Assembly (NCBI GenBank): GCA_963795665.1
Contig: CAWCIP010000005.1
Span: forward strand, 453,550 to 517,549
Source: DASUPK01 sp963795665
Lineage (GTDB): Bacteria; Actinomycetota; Thermoleophilia; Solirubrobacterales; 70-9
Length of the DNA stretch: 64,000 nt
Direction: 5' to 3'
The notes under the pieces: model-generated
What the model saw: the letters and a program-made list of their open reading frames with translations, nothing else
Database searches by the model: none
What the model was told of the DNA's origin: nothing
Part shown: positions 24,775 through 33,764 of the stretch, one piece after another
How positions within the stretch are numbered: position 1 is the first letter of the stretch
How the letters are laid out: each line of letters begins with the position of its first letter
Program-made: the position numbers and the translations under genes

Positions 24775-25770
24775 CGGGAGGGACAGAGCGGCGGATCGTG
24801 GAAGCCCGTGACCACATGGTCCACGGCTCCCGGATCGATCACGCCGTGGGCGGCGGCCCACGACGCCCAACCGGACGTGGCGGCGGGTTCGACACCAACG
24901 AGTTGTTTCGAGTTCAGCGGGGAGAACGCGGCCGCCGCGTTCAGGGCGTTGAGCTGTTCCTCCTGAGAGGTCCTGTCGAGGCCCGGGACGGCGGACAGCA
25001 GATCGTCAAGGGCAGCGTGCGGGTCGCGATTCAGCGATTCGTATCCACGCTCTAGAGCGGCTGCGAACTGCGGCGCGATGAGGCACTTTCCCTTGGTCCG
25101 AGGAGTCGCCACCACGAGCTCGGGATACCGCGGAGCGCCGAACTGGTCCACCCGGAACTCCCGGGTTGGGATGCTTGCGCTGGTGAAGCTCCACACCCTC
25201 CGCATTCCAGAACCCGGTGGCGGCATCGACCTTGCCGGCCGCCAGGTCCGCGACGGCGTTGAAGCCGATGGTCACTCGGTGCACGGAGGACGGATCGACT
25301 CCGCCCGCTCGCAGCACCGTGTCGAGGACCGCGTCGTCGGAGGGGACGCCCGTGACGCCGATCGTCTTCCCGGCCAGGTCCGCCGGCGTCCGGATCTCGT
25401 TCGGGTCCCGCGCGATCACCGAGGCGAGCGGCCGTTGGACAACGGCCGCGATCGCGACCAGGTCGAGGCCGCGTTCCCGGGCTATGCCGAAGTCGTTGAT
25501 GTCCATCACCGCGAAGTCCGCGCGCCCGGCTTCGAGCAGCTTGGCGCTGTCGGCCGTGCTGGAGGGCTCCTGGATGGTCAGGTCGAGACCCGCATCCTTG
25601 AAGTAGTCATTCGCCTGCGCGGCGTAGATCCCCGAGTGGACCGCGTTCGGCTGGAAGTCGAGGACAAGGGTCGCGCCTTTCGGCGCGCCCGGTTCAGCGC
25701 CGCCCCCTCCGCAGCCCAGGAAAGCGGCTCCCAGGAGGGCGGCCGCCAGCAGCGCGGCGACCCGTCTCAT
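24771..25770 (-). pseudogene. NMT1/ThiY-like ABC substrate-binding lipoprotein, one frameshift near 25166
   Basis: The N-terminal part has a lipoprotein signal with Cys near residue 20 (LLGAAFLGCGGG) and then the NMT1/THI5 fold: LVLDFQPNAVHSGIYAAQAN, DLTIQEPSSTADSAKLLEAG, DFAVMDINDFGIARERG, TIGVTGVPSDDAVLDTVL. At 25166-25167 an extra base shifts the frame; with it removed HQRKHPTREFRVDQFGAPRY continues to AALERGYESLNRDPHAALDD and the stop. About 332 residues, the normal size. Such proteins bind pyrimidine/thiamin precursors or alkanesulfonates, but no permease or ATPase gene is next to it. Confidence 0.75.
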
Positions 25771-25905
25771 GCGCGGCTGACCCTATCTCTAAGGGCGGGA
25801 TAAAAGGTTGCGGCAGGGGTCTCGGCCCAGCTGGAAATGCGGTTAGACTGCGCGCCGCCGTCCGGTCGGTTCGGCTTCGCCATAAAACGAGGAGGTCGCT
25901 TCCAA

Positions 25906-26727
25906 GTGCAAGATCGAGGTCTCGCCGCATACATCGCCGAGCTGATCGGGACACTGCTCCTGGTCTTCTTCATCACCAGCGTCTTCGCCCTCTACGTGGC
26001 CGTCGGCCAGAACCCTCAGTTCGGAACGGACTTCGCGGTCGTCGGCCTCACTAACTTTCTGGTCCTCTTCGCGCTGGTGATCAGCATCGGCGTGGCGAGC
26101 GGGGGGCACTTCAACCCCGTTGTGACGACCGCCTTCATCGCGATCCGGCGGATCGATCCAATCGACGGGCTTGTCTACATCCTGGCCCAGCTCTCTGGCG
26201 GGGTGCTCGGGGCGCTGCTCACCAAGGCATTCCTGCTGGACGAGGGCCGCGCCTCCGACTACGGCACGCCCAAGATCACACCCATTCTCGGGGGGGCCTT
26301 CCAGGGCGCCCTCATCGAGGGCATCGGCGCCTTCGTCCTGGTGCTCGCCGTGCTGGCGGTGGCGCTCAATCCCGAGACCCGGCGCTGGGCCGCGCTGGCC
26401 TACGGCGGGGCGCTGGGCTCCCTCGTCATGGTGCTGGGCCCGCTCACCGGTGGCTCCTTCAACCCCGCCCGATGGTTTGGACCCGCCCTGGTCGGCAACC
26501 ACTTCACCGACGCCTGGGCCTACATCTTGGGCCCGCTGGTCGGTGGCCTGCTCGCTGCGGGGGTCTACAAGTTCATCATCGAGCCCTCCAGCGGACCGGT
26601 GCAGGAGCTGGCGGACACCGTGGCGCCACGCGGCCCGGCTCCGCCCGCCGGCGAGGCTCCGCCGCTGCGTCAGGGCCCAGGCGGTCCGCCGCCGTCGTCG
26701 CCTCCAGGCGGCATCGCGGGCAGTTAG
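25906..26727 (+). CDS. MIP family channel (aquaporin/glycerol facilitator-like)
   Basis: 273 residues from a GTG with AGGAGG ten bases upstream; an upstream ATG at 25837 is in frame but lacks a site. Six membrane helices with the two half-helix signatures GGHFNPVVTT (NPV) and GGSFNPARWFGP (NPA). The first motif is NPV rather than NPA, a change seen in some atypical aquaporins that could alter selectivity. The Pro/Gly-rich C-terminal tail (about 40 residues) is probably disordered. Water, glycerol or another small neutral solute is likely. Confidence 0.88.
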   Translation: MQDRGLAAYIAELIGTLLLVFFITSVFALYVAVGQNPQFGTDFAVVGLTNFLVLFALVISIGVASGGHFNPVVTTAFIAIRRIDPIDGLVYILAQLSGGVLGALLTKAFLLDEGRASDYGTPKITPILGGAFQGALIEGIGAFVLVLAVLAVALNPETRRWAALAYGGALGSLVMVLGPLTGGSFNPARWFGPALVGNHFTDAWAYILGPLVGGLLAAGVYKFIIEPSSGPVQELADTVAPRGPAPPAGEAPPLRQGPGGPPPSSPPGGIAGS

Positions 26728-26764
26728 CCAGCCGGGACAGGCACTTCGCTAGGTTTGCCCTGCA

Positions 26765-28951
26765 ATGCGCAGGGTCACCTTCTCGCGCAACTACACGCTC
26801 TCGCTCTCGAGGACGTGCCAGTGCTACTGCAAGTACTGCGCCTTCGCGACGAGGCGCGCCCACATCCACGATCCGGATGAGGTCGAGCGGCGCCTGGAGG
26901 AGGCGGTGCGCAGAAACACGAAGGAGCTCCTGGTCCTCACGGGCGAGCGGCCGGAGGTCAATCCCGAGGTGGCCGATCGCCTGCGGGAATGGGGCCACGA
27001 CGACTTCACCTCATACGTCGTCTGGGCCTGCCAGCGTGCCCTCGAGCGCGGCCTGCTCCCGCACACGAACCTCGGAGTCCTCTCGCGAGAGGACCTGATC
27101 CGAGTCAGAGAGGTGACGGCCTCGCAGGGCCTGATGCTCGAATCGATCAACCCCGATCTGGTCGTCCATCAGGGCTCGCCCACGAAGCACCCGGCGAAGC
27201 GGCTGGAGACGATGCGGCTGGCGGGGGAGCTGCGGATCCCGTTCACCACCGGGATCCTGGTCGGCATCGGGGAGACGCCGGAGGAGCGAGTCGGGGCCCT
27301 GGAGTCGATCGCCGCCGTGCACGCCGAGTACGGCCACGTCCAGGAGGTCATCCTGCAGAACTTCGTCCCCCATCCGCGCTACTACGGTCAGGAGGTCGCC
27401 GAGATCGCAGACGATGCCTCCCGGGAGCGCTGGGCCAACGGCAAAACGGTCGGGTCCGAGCTGCCGCTTCCGGCGTGGGCGACGCCGGTCTCTGTCGATG
27501 ACATGAAGCGCTTGATCGCGGATTGTCGTCGCCTCATGCCTGATGTTGGCGTCCAGGTGCCCCCGAACCTCGCCGACTGGTGGCCCGAGCTGGTCGAGGC
27601 GGGCGCCACGGACCTCGGCGGCCTGTCTAGCAACGGCGACCACATCTCGCCAGAGGAGCCGTTCCCGAGCCCGCACCAGGTGCGCAAGGAGCTGGCGCCG
27701 CGCGGCTACGCCCTGACGGAGCGACTCTGCGCCTACCCCCAATACCTCGACCCCGAGTGGATGGAGCAGGGCGTCCTAGACGTCGTCAAGCTCAAGTACT
27801 GGAGCTTCATCCCGAGGCGAGGCTCCGGCCGCCGCCAGGGAACGCCGCCGGCGCCCGAGGTGGCGCCTCGCGCGATCGAGAGGGGCCGGCGCGGCGAAGA
27901 GCTCAGCGAGGAGGAGCTGACCGCCCTCTTCTCGGAGACGCGCCCGGACGTGATCGAGGAGATGCGGGTTGCGGCGGACGAGCTGCGCGCCGAGCTCACG
28001 GGCGAGGTGGCGACCTTCGTCGTCAACCGGAACATCAACTTCACCAACGTTTGCGTGGTCGGGTGCGCTTTCTGCGGATTCGGCCAGGGCAAGCGCTCGC
28101 CGGATGCCTATCTCGTCAGTGAGGACGACTTTGCCGCGCGCGTCGAGGAGGCGATCGACTTCGGCGCGACCGAGATCTGCATGCAGGGAGGGATTCATCC
28201 CGACTACACGCTCGAGGACTACGGACGCTGGCTGCGGTTCGCCAAGGAGTGCGCTCCGGACATCCACCTGCATGCCTACTCGCCGATGGAGGTCCACTAC
28301 ATGTGCGAGCGGTCGGGGCGCTCACCCGACTCCGTGTTCGAGTACCTGATCGAGTGCGGCCTGGGCTCGACTCCGGGGACGGCGGCGGAGGTTCTCGACG
28401 ACGGTGTTCGTCAGCGCATCTCGCCGAACAAGCTGCCGGTCGCCCGCTGGGTCGAGATCATCGAGGCGTCTCACCGCGCGGGCCTGCGCTCGACCTCGAC
28501 GGTGATGTTCGGGCACATCGAGGAGCCGCGCGAGCTCGCGCGCCACATGCGAATCGTGCGCGCGCTCCAGGAGAGGACGGGAGGGATCACGGAGTTCGTC
28601 CCGCTCAGCTTCATCCCGTTCAACACTCTCCTCGGCCGGACCCACGGGGTGGAGGAGATCTCACGTCACGACAACCTCAAGCACACCGCCGCGTTCCGGC
28701 TCGCGCTCGGCAAGACGATCCCGAACCTGCAGGCGAGCTGGGTGAAGATGGGGCTCGATGCCGCAACCGAGAGCCTGCGCTGGGGCGTCAACGACCTCGG
28801 CGGCACGCTGATGGAGGAGAACATCTCGCGAATGGCGGGCTCCCACCACGGCGTCAAGCTCGAGCCCGAGCAGCTCATAGAAGCCGCCCGCCGGGCCGGT
28901 CGGACTCCGGCCCAGCGGACGACGCTCTACGAGATCGTCGAGACCTACTGA
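26765..28951 (+). CDS. fbiC: FO synthase FbiC (fused CofG-CofH)
   Basis: 728 residues. Two radical-SAM enzymes in one chain make 7,8-didemethyl-8-hydroxy-5-deazariboflavin, the chromophore of F420, from tyrosine and a ribityl pyrimidine. The CofG half begins with SRTCQCYCKYCAFATRR (CxxxCxYC cluster motif) and VLTGERPEVNPEVADRL; the CofH half with NRNINFTNVCVVGCAFCGFG (CxxxCxFC) and the conserved IHPDYTLEDYGRW. It is shorter than the roughly 850-residue mycobacterial protein, mainly through a tight linker around residues 360-395. Stop overlaps a converging gene by 7 bases. Confidence 0.95.
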   Translation: MRRVTFSRNYTLSLSRTCQCYCKYCAFATRRAHIHDPDEVERRLEEAVRRNTKELLVLTGERPEVNPEVADRLREWGHDDFTSYVVWACQRALERGLLPHTNLGVLSREDLIRVREVTASQGLMLESINPDLVVHQGSPTKHPAKRLETMRLAGELRIPFTTGILVGIGETPEERVGALESIAAVHAEYGHVQEVILQNFVPHPRYYGQEVAEIADDASRERWANGKTVGSELPLPAWATPVSVDDMKRLIADCRRLMPDVGVQVPPNLADWWPELVEAGATDLGGLSSNGDHISPEEPFPSPHQVRKELAPRGYALTERLCAYPQYLDPEWMEQGVLDVVKLKYWSFIPRRGSGRRQGTPPAPEVAPRAIERGRRGEELSEEELTALFSETRPDVIEEMRVAADELRAELTGEVATFVVNRNINFTNVCVVGCAFCGFGQGKRSPDAYLVSEDDFAARVEEAIDFGATEICMQGGIHPDYTLEDYGRWLRFAKECAPDIHLHAYSPMEVHYMCERSGRSPDSVFEYLIECGLGSTPGTAAEVLDDGVRQRISPNKLPVARWVEIIEASHRAGLRSTSTVMFGHIEEPRELARHMRIVRALQERTGGITEFVPLSFIPFNTLLGRTHGVEEISRHDNLKHTAAFRLALGKTIPNLQASWVKMGLDAATESLRWGVNDLGGTLMEENISRMAGSHHGVKLEPEQLIEAARRAGRTPAQRTTLYEIVETY

Positions 28952-29730
28952 CCCGGTCGCTGGCTGACGCCGACGCGCTCTCCACGTGCGCCGGCGGCTG
29001 CACCCGTGGCAGCCCCGGTGACTGCGCCACGGATCCGATCGGCGAGGCTCGGATTGCCCTCACGGGTGGCCTCGCGGGCCCACGCGGTAAGCAGGGCGCT
29101 GATCGCGAATATCGCCGCCAGGCTCACGACCACGGGCACGAACAGGGCGAGGGCCCCATCACCGGCAAACGCTCCGCTCTTCGTGAACAGGGCACCGAAG
29201 GTGAGCGGCTGAACCACGGCCGCCGCGGCGGCCAGCCAGCCGAGCCATGCGGGGAACGCCTCGCTTCGAAGCAGCACGAGCGCCGACGCCCCGAAGAAGG
29301 CGGTGAACGCTGGAATCCCGGCGATCCCACTCATCACGAAGACGTCGTTTAGCGCACGGGTGATCAGCGGGTCGACGCCCTGGGGACGGTAGGCGGCGAC
29401 CGCTTCGGCGGAGATACCGATGAAGAACGCTCCCACCGCCAGCAGGCCCCCGCCGAACGCGATGGCAGGCAGCCTCGGGTTCCCGGCGGCGACGCGCAGG
29501 AGGCTCGCCAACGTTCCGAGGAACCAAATGAAGAAGAACAGCGCGACGCTGATGATCACGAGCCCGGCCCTCACTGCGCTGTGGTGGGCCAGGAAGTAGC
29601 TCGACCACTCCTGGGATGGAGCGTTGAGATCCGGCGGCGTCGGAATCACGGCCAGGAATCCGACGATCATCAACACCACGAAGGCGATTCCCGTGGCTGC
29701 CCCGTACTGCGCGTAGCGGTCGTCGTTCAT
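28945..29730 (-). CDS. Integral membrane protein of unknown function (about six helices)
   Basis: 261 residues with GAGAGGAGG upstream of the ATG. Six hydrophobic segments: GIAFVVLMIVGFLAVIP, LVIISVALFFFIWFLGTLAS, AIAFGGGLLAVGAFFIGIS, IPAFTAFFGASALVLL, WLGWLAAAAAVVQPL and ALFVPVVVSLAAIFAISALL. A Gly/Ala-rich cytosolic tail follows. The layout resembles DUF4386-type proteins, but I do not recognise a defining motif. Divergent to the alcohol dehydrogenase gene. Confidence 0.75.
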   Translation of the reverse strand: MNDDRYAQYGAATGIAFVVLMIVGFLAVIPTPPDLNAPSQEWSSYFLAHHSAVRAGLVIISVALFFFIWFLGTLASLLRVAAGNPRLPAIAFGGGLLAVGAFFIGISAEAVAAYRPQGVDPLITRALNDVFVMSGIAGIPAFTAFFGASALVLLRSEAFPAWLGWLAAAAAVVQPLTFGALFTKSGAFAGDGALALFVPVVVSLAAIFAISALLTAWAREATREGNPSLADRIRGAVTGAATGAAAGARGERVGVSQRPGQ

Positions 29731-29785
29731 ACACCCTCCTCTCGATGACCCCGGCCGCGGCGATCCTATTCGAGACAATCTGTAC

Positions 29786-30775
29786 ATGCGTGCGCTGGTC
29801 CTGGATGAGCCGGGAAGGCCCCTGATCGAGCGGGAGCTTCCCGACCCGGAGCCGGAGGATGGCCAGGTCCTGATCGAGGTCTCTGCCTGCGGCGTCTGCC
29901 GCACGGACCTCCACATCTTCGACGGCGAACTCACCGAGCCGAAGCTGCCACTGGTGCTCGGGCATCAGATCGTCGGCAAGGTGATCGGGAGGGGGAAGGG
30001 GGCGGACCGGTTCGCCGACCGAGACCGGGTGGGCGTGCCATGGCTCGGCTGGACCGACGGGACCTGTCGCTACTGCCGCTCCGGTCGCGAGAACCTCTGC
30101 GAGAACGCGAAGTTCACGGGCTACGACATCGATGGTGGCTACGCCGAGCGGGTCGTGGCCGACGAGCGCTTCACCTTCCCGCTGCCCGGCAACACTCCGG
30201 ACGATCACGCCGCGCCTCTGCTCTGCGCCGGCCTGATCGGCTACCGCTCGCTCCGGCTGGCCGGTCAGGGCGAGCGACTGGGCCTCTACGGCTTCGGCTC
30301 ATCGGCCCACATCATCTGCCAGGTGGCCGTCGCGCAGGGCTGGCGCGTGTACGCCCTGACTCGCGAGGGTGACACCGAGACCCAGGAGCTGGCGCGCTCA
30401 CTGGGGGCCGAGTGGGCCGGCGCCGTGGGCGATCCGGCAGCGACCGATCTCGACGCCGCCATCGTCTTCGCGCCTGTGGGCGATCTCATGATTGAGGCGC
30501 TGCGCGCCATGGCGCCGGGCGGGACGGTGGTTTCGGCCGGGATCCACATGAGCGACATCCCCTCGTTCCCCTATGAGCTGCTCTGGCACGAGCGCACGAT
30601 GCGCTCAGTGGCAAACCTGACCCGCCGCGACGGCGAGGAGTTCCTTCCCCTGGCCGCGAGCGTGCCGGTCGAGACTCGCATCCAGACCTATCCGCTGGCC
30701 GACGCCAACCGTGCGTTGGATGACATTCGTCACGGTAGGGTCGAGGGCTCCGCCGTCCTTGCGATTGGCGAGTAG
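29786..30775 (+). CDS. Zinc-dependent alcohol dehydrogenase family protein
   Basis: 329 residues, medium-chain dehydrogenase/reductase. Catalytic zinc ligands appear in ACGVCRTDLH and VLGHQIVGKV (the usual GHE reads GHQ, as in one branch of short bacterial ADHs). The structural zinc Cys are in GTCRYCRSGRENLC, and the NAD(P) fold starts at GLYGFGSSAHIICQVAVAQG. The 329-residue length is that of the AdhA-like branch. Substrate unknown; an alcohol or aldehyde. Confidence 0.88.
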   Translation: MRALVLDEPGRPLIERELPDPEPEDGQVLIEVSACGVCRTDLHIFDGELTEPKLPLVLGHQIVGKVIGRGKGADRFADRDRVGVPWLGWTDGTCRYCRSGRENLCENAKFTGYDIDGGYAERVVADERFTFPLPGNTPDDHAAPLLCAGLIGYRSLRLAGQGERLGLYGFGSSAHIICQVAVAQGWRVYALTREGDTETQELARSLGAEWAGAVGDPAATDLDAAIVFAPVGDLMIEALRAMAPGGTVVSAGIHMSDIPSFPYELLWHERTMRSVANLTRRDGEEFLPLAASVPVETRIQTYPLADANRALDDIRHGRVEGSAVLAIGE

Positions 30776-30841
30776 CCTCCCGGATGAAACGGGTTGCGCC
30801 TCCGGCGCACCCTTGCATCACCGGGGAGAGGAAAGAGCGAT

Positions 30842-31267
30842 ATGCCAGACGTGACCGTGAAGCGTGTCGAGGACTTCGAGGCGATCTTCGGTGGGGGCTT
30901 CCGACGCGCGAGAGCCGGCCTGGGCGTGAGCTCGTTCGGTCTCGCCGTGATCGACCTGCCGCCGAACTTCAAGCACTTCCCCGAGCACGACCAGACCCAC
31001 GACGACCAGGAGGAGGTCTACACCGTGGTTTCCGGCCGGGCCACGCTCGTGGTCGGCGGGGAGGAGCACGAGCTCGAGCCGGGGGTGTTCGCGCGGGTCG
31101 GGGCGACCGAGAAGCGCAAGTTCGTCACCGGCGACGAGCCGGCGCGCATCATCGCGATGGGCGCGACGCCGGGCAAGGTCTACGAGCCTCCGGAGTTCAC
31201 CCACGAGGGCACCAAGCCTCCCTCGATGGACGACATCACGTCGAAGCACGCCACTCCGGCGCTGTAG
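30842..31267 (+). CDS. Cupin-domain protein
   Basis: 141 residues, with GGAGAGGAAAG upstream of the ATG. The small beta-barrel cupin motif 1 is HDQTHDDQEEVYTVVSGRAT with its His/Glu metal ligands, and the second is FARVGATEKRKFVTGDEPAR, which lacks the second-motif His. The rest matches the short single-domain cupins. Enzymatic role not predictable. Stop is followed by a diverged copy of the palindromic repeat, then the converging cofE stop. Confidence 0.85.
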   Translation: MPDVTVKRVEDFEAIFGGGFRRARAGLGVSSFGLAVIDLPPNFKHFPEHDQTHDDQEEVYTVVSGRATLVVGGEEHELEPGVFARVGATEKRKFVTGDEPARIIAMGATPGKVYEPPEFTHEGTKPPSMDDITSKHATPAL

Positions 31268-31303
31268 CGGCCGCTTGTGGCCGCGACTTGATGGCGAAGC
31301 CGT
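31268..31303. repeat. Dispersed palindromic repeat, copy 5 (diverged, opposite orientation)
   Basis: Reads CGGCCGC TTGTGGCCGCG, then GACTTGA, then TGGCGAAGCCGTC. On the opposite strand copy 1 has TTGTGGCCGC and TGGCGAAGCCGTC at nearly the same spacing, which is why I count it as the same family despite changes in the stem. It fills the 36-bp gap between the cupin TAG and the cofE stop codon. Confidence 0.6.
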
Positions 31304-32056
31304 CTACCTGAACAGGTCCTCATCGGCCGGGCGCCGCAGGGGCGCGGCGCCGGGTCCATCCTCGGCCCGCACAATCTCTCCGAGCCCGGAGATGACCGCC
31401 CCGGGCGCCCCGGAATCCTTGTCCCGAGTCAGGTCGGCGGCACCCGCGAGCTGGTCGGCGGTTGCGATCAGAGTCGCCGAGAGCTCGCCGCCTTGACGAT
31501 CCGGCCTGCCGCGCCAGTCCGCGAGAGGCTCGATTCCCGCGCAGCCGATCGCGACGTCGGCCTGCCCGACCCGCCAGGCTCGGCCGAAGCTGTCGGCGAT
31601 CACGACCGCGGGCGAGGCGCCTGAGGCCGCGGCGATTTCCGCACGAATCCGCCGGGCGGAGGCGTCGCTGTCGAGGGGGAGCAGCGAGACATGTCCGTCG
31701 GCGAGGTTCGAGGAGTCAATCCCGGCGTTGGCGCAGACCCATCCCTCATTGGTCTCGGTGATCAGCACACCGCGCTCTGCGCGGACGACCCGGGCGCTCT
31801 CGGCCAGCACCAGCTCGACCATTGCCGGGTCCTTGTTGAGCTCGGCGGCGAGCTTCCGGGCGCCCTCGCCGGGCTCGACGTCAGCGAGCGCGCGCACCCT
31901 GCCCTCCACCTTCGATACGGCCTTCTGGGAGATCACCACGACCTCGTCGGCCGCGGGACCGGCGGTTTCAGCAATCAGCCGGCCGAGGTCGTCGCCCTCG
32001 TGCAACTCGGGCAGGCCCGTCAGGGGCCTGATCCGCAGCTCACGAGTGATGGCCAT
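31304..32056 (-). CDS. cofE: Coenzyme F420-0:L-glutamate ligase
   Basis: 250 residues from ATG (MAITRELRIRPLTGLPELHE). CofE/FbiB-N adds glutamates to F420-0 with GTP. Diagnostic: VVVISQKAVSKVEGRVR near residue 40, VLITETNEGWVCANAGIDSSN, and IADSFGRAWRVGQADVAIGC, all CofE-specific. No FMN-reductase C-terminal domain is fused, unlike the mycobacterial FbiB. It is the last gene of a minus-strand npdG-cofD-cofC-cofE set; the palindromic repeat lies in its 33-base leader, and no classical ribosome site is seen. Confidence 0.95.
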   Translation of the reverse strand: MAITRELRIRPLTGLPELHEGDDLGRLIAETAGPAADEVVVISQKAVSKVEGRVRALADVEPGEGARKLAAELNKDPAMVELVLAESARVVRAERGVLITETNEGWVCANAGIDSSNLADGHVSLLPLDSDASARRIRAEIAAASGASPAVVIADSFGRAWRVGQADVAIGCAGIEPLADWRGRPDRQGGELSATLIATADQLAGAADLTRDKDSGAPGAVISGLGEIVRAEDGPGAAPLRRPADEDLFR

Positions 32057-32060
32057 CACC

Positions 32061-32085
32061 GGCGGCCACAAACCCCGCCGCCGAA
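32061..32085. repeat. Dispersed palindromic repeat, copy 2
   Basis: Stem GGCGGC, loop CACAAACCCC, stem GCCGCC, then GAA (third base differs). It occupies most of the space between the cofC stop (32090-32092) and the cofE ATG (32056). This is the only copy between two genes in the same direction, placed where a leader and ribosome site would be. Confidence 0.8.
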
Positions 32086-32089
32086 CAAA

Positions 32090-32779
32090 CTAAGCGACGG
32101 CCGGCTGCGTGCGGTCGCCGAGCTCCCAGAGCACCTTGGCGGTCCGCTGCGCCGGCTCCGGGTTGAGCAGCAGGCGGTCGCGCAGCAGCGACATGTCCTC
32201 GGGTGTATCGAGGTCCGTTCCCATCGACTCGATCTCCTCCAGCGCGAAGCTGATCCCCGCGGCTCGCGCGCGGCTCACGTGGCGGGCGCAGCTATCCGGG
32301 CCAAAGGCCGGGAGGAAGACGTCCGGGGGCGCCAGCACCAGGGCGTTGGTGCCGGTCCCGTGCCGATCGGGGACGATCAGGACGGTCCGAGCGGAGCGTC
32401 CAATGCGCGCGTCGAGCTCCTCCGGGTCAAGCATCGGACAGTCGACGGGGAGCATCGCGACACGGTCGGCGCCCTCCGCCATTGCGGCGCGCGCACCGGC
32501 GATCGCCGCCTCCGAGTGTCCCTCGTCGCGCTCCTGCATGAGGACCTTGTTGCCGAACCAGCGCGCCTGACGCCCGACCGATGGGTCGGAGGTGACGACG
32601 AGGACGTCATCCAGGCAGCGGCAGCGGCGCAGCTTCATGATCAGGTCGAGGAAGAGGGCTTCGGCCAGGCGATTGCGCTCCTCCACGGACAGCGTGCCGT
32701 CGAGCCGCCCATTGGCGACCGAGAGCCCCTTCACCGGAACGATTGCGGTCGTGTGCAAGTTGTTGGAATCCGACCCCAC
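32090..32779 (-). CDS. cofC: 2-phospho-L-lactate (or PEP) guanylyltransferase
   Basis: 229 residues from a GTG. CofC/FbiD makes the guanylylated three-carbon unit used by CofD. The nucleotidyltransferase signature begins TAIVPVKGLSVANGRLDGTL with the invariant Lys; VAMLPVDCPML holds the metal-binding Asp, and DRHGTGTNALVLAP is the CofC-specific loop. The actinobacterial enzymes usually use PEP rather than phospholactate (established for FbiD), so dehydro-F420 chemistry is likely, but sequence alone does not prove it. 52 bases after cofD. Confidence 0.93.
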   Translation of the reverse strand: MGSDSNNLHTTAIVPVKGLSVANGRLDGTLSVEERNRLAEALFLDLIMKLRRCRCLDDVLVVTSDPSVGRQARWFGNKVLMQERDEGHSEAAIAGARAAMAEGADRVAMLPVDCPMLDPEELDARIGRSARTVLIVPDRHGTGTNALVLAPPDVFLPAFGPDSCARHVSRARAAGISFALEEIESMGTDLDTPEDMSLLRDRLLLNPEPAQRTAKVLWELGDRTQPAVA

Positions 32780-32831
32780 GGACAGTCAGGCTACCTGGTG
32801 AGGCGCCGTTCATGCCCCAGTTTGCGGAGAT

Positions 32832-33764
32832 CTAACCGTCCTGCCGCAGTGTCGACGCGAACTCGAGGGTTCGCTCGGCCAGGCCGCGTCGGCCGTCGCG
32901 GCCTTCCATCAGCGTTGGGCAGCTCATCACCCTGACACCGTCGGGCGCGGGATCCGGATCCTCGGGGTCGCAGAGCATGCCGTCGATCAGCCCCTCGTAG
33001 AGCGAGGCGGCGCCCGCGGCGGTCGATGGACGGCCCACGGCTCGCATGAAGAGGTCGGTTGGGCCCTTGACCACCTGGCCGGCGACGTAGGGGCTGACCG
33101 CGACGACGGGCGCCGGGGAGGCCGCCAGGGCCTTGCGCACGGCCGGCATGGAGACGATCGGCCCGATCGAGATCACCGGGTTCGAGGGCCCGATCACGAT
33201 CGCCTCGGCCGCGGAGATCGCCGACAGCACCTCCGGCGTCGGGTTGGCCTCGGCGATGCCCTCGATCGCGATCTCCTCGACCTCGGCCTTGGCGTGCTCG
33301 GCGACCAGGTACTGCTGCAGGCCTCGCCACCCTTCCGCGGTCCTGACTCGGGTGCGGACCGGCTCCTCGCACATCGGCAGCACGGCGGCTTCGACGCCGA
33401 GCGCTCGCGCGATCTGCGCCTGAGCCGCGGTCCGCGTGCCGCCCTCCGCCACGAACTGTCGGCGATAGAGACAGGTCGCGAGGTCGCGGTCGGAGAGGCG
33501 GAACCAGTCGGGCGTCCCCAGCTGGACCAGCCGGTCGAAGGCCGTGAAGGAATCGCCCTTGATGCCCCAGCCGCGCTCCTCGTCGATTTCCCCGCTCAGC
33601 CAGTAGGTGATCAGGTCCGGGTCGGGGGAGACGTCGACTCCCGCGGTCTCGATGTCGTCGGCGGTGTTGGCGACGACCGACAGGCCGTTGCCCAGCAGGT
33701 CCTGCATCCCGGCCGCGAGCTTGGCCCCGCCGGTACCGCCGGCGAGGATCACTGCTCTGCTCAC
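32832..33764 (-). CDS. cofD: 2-phospho-L-lactate/PEP transferase of F420 synthesis
   Basis: 310 residues from a GTG that overlaps the npdG stop (GTGA). CofD/FbiA joins the three-carbon unit to FO to make F420-0 or dehydro-F420-0. Motifs: VILAGGTGGAKLAAGMQDLL, VVANTADDIETAGVDVSPDP, IGPSNPVISIGPIVSMPAVR and VAVSPYVAGQVVKGPTDLFM. Length is normal. In the same operon as cofC and cofE. Confidence 0.95.
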   Translation of the reverse strand: MSRAVILAGGTGGAKLAAGMQDLLGNGLSVVANTADDIETAGVDVSPDPDLITYWLSGEIDEERGWGIKGDSFTAFDRLVQLGTPDWFRLSDRDLATCLYRRQFVAEGGTRTAAQAQIARALGVEAAVLPMCEEPVRTRVRTAEGWRGLQQYLVAEHAKAEVEEIAIEGIAEANPTPEVLSAISAAEAIVIGPSNPVISIGPIVSMPAVRKALAASPAPVVAVSPYVAGQVVKGPTDLFMRAVGRPSTAAGAASLYEGLIDGMLCDPEDPDPAPDGVRVMSCPTLMEGRDGRRGLAERTLEFASTLRQDG

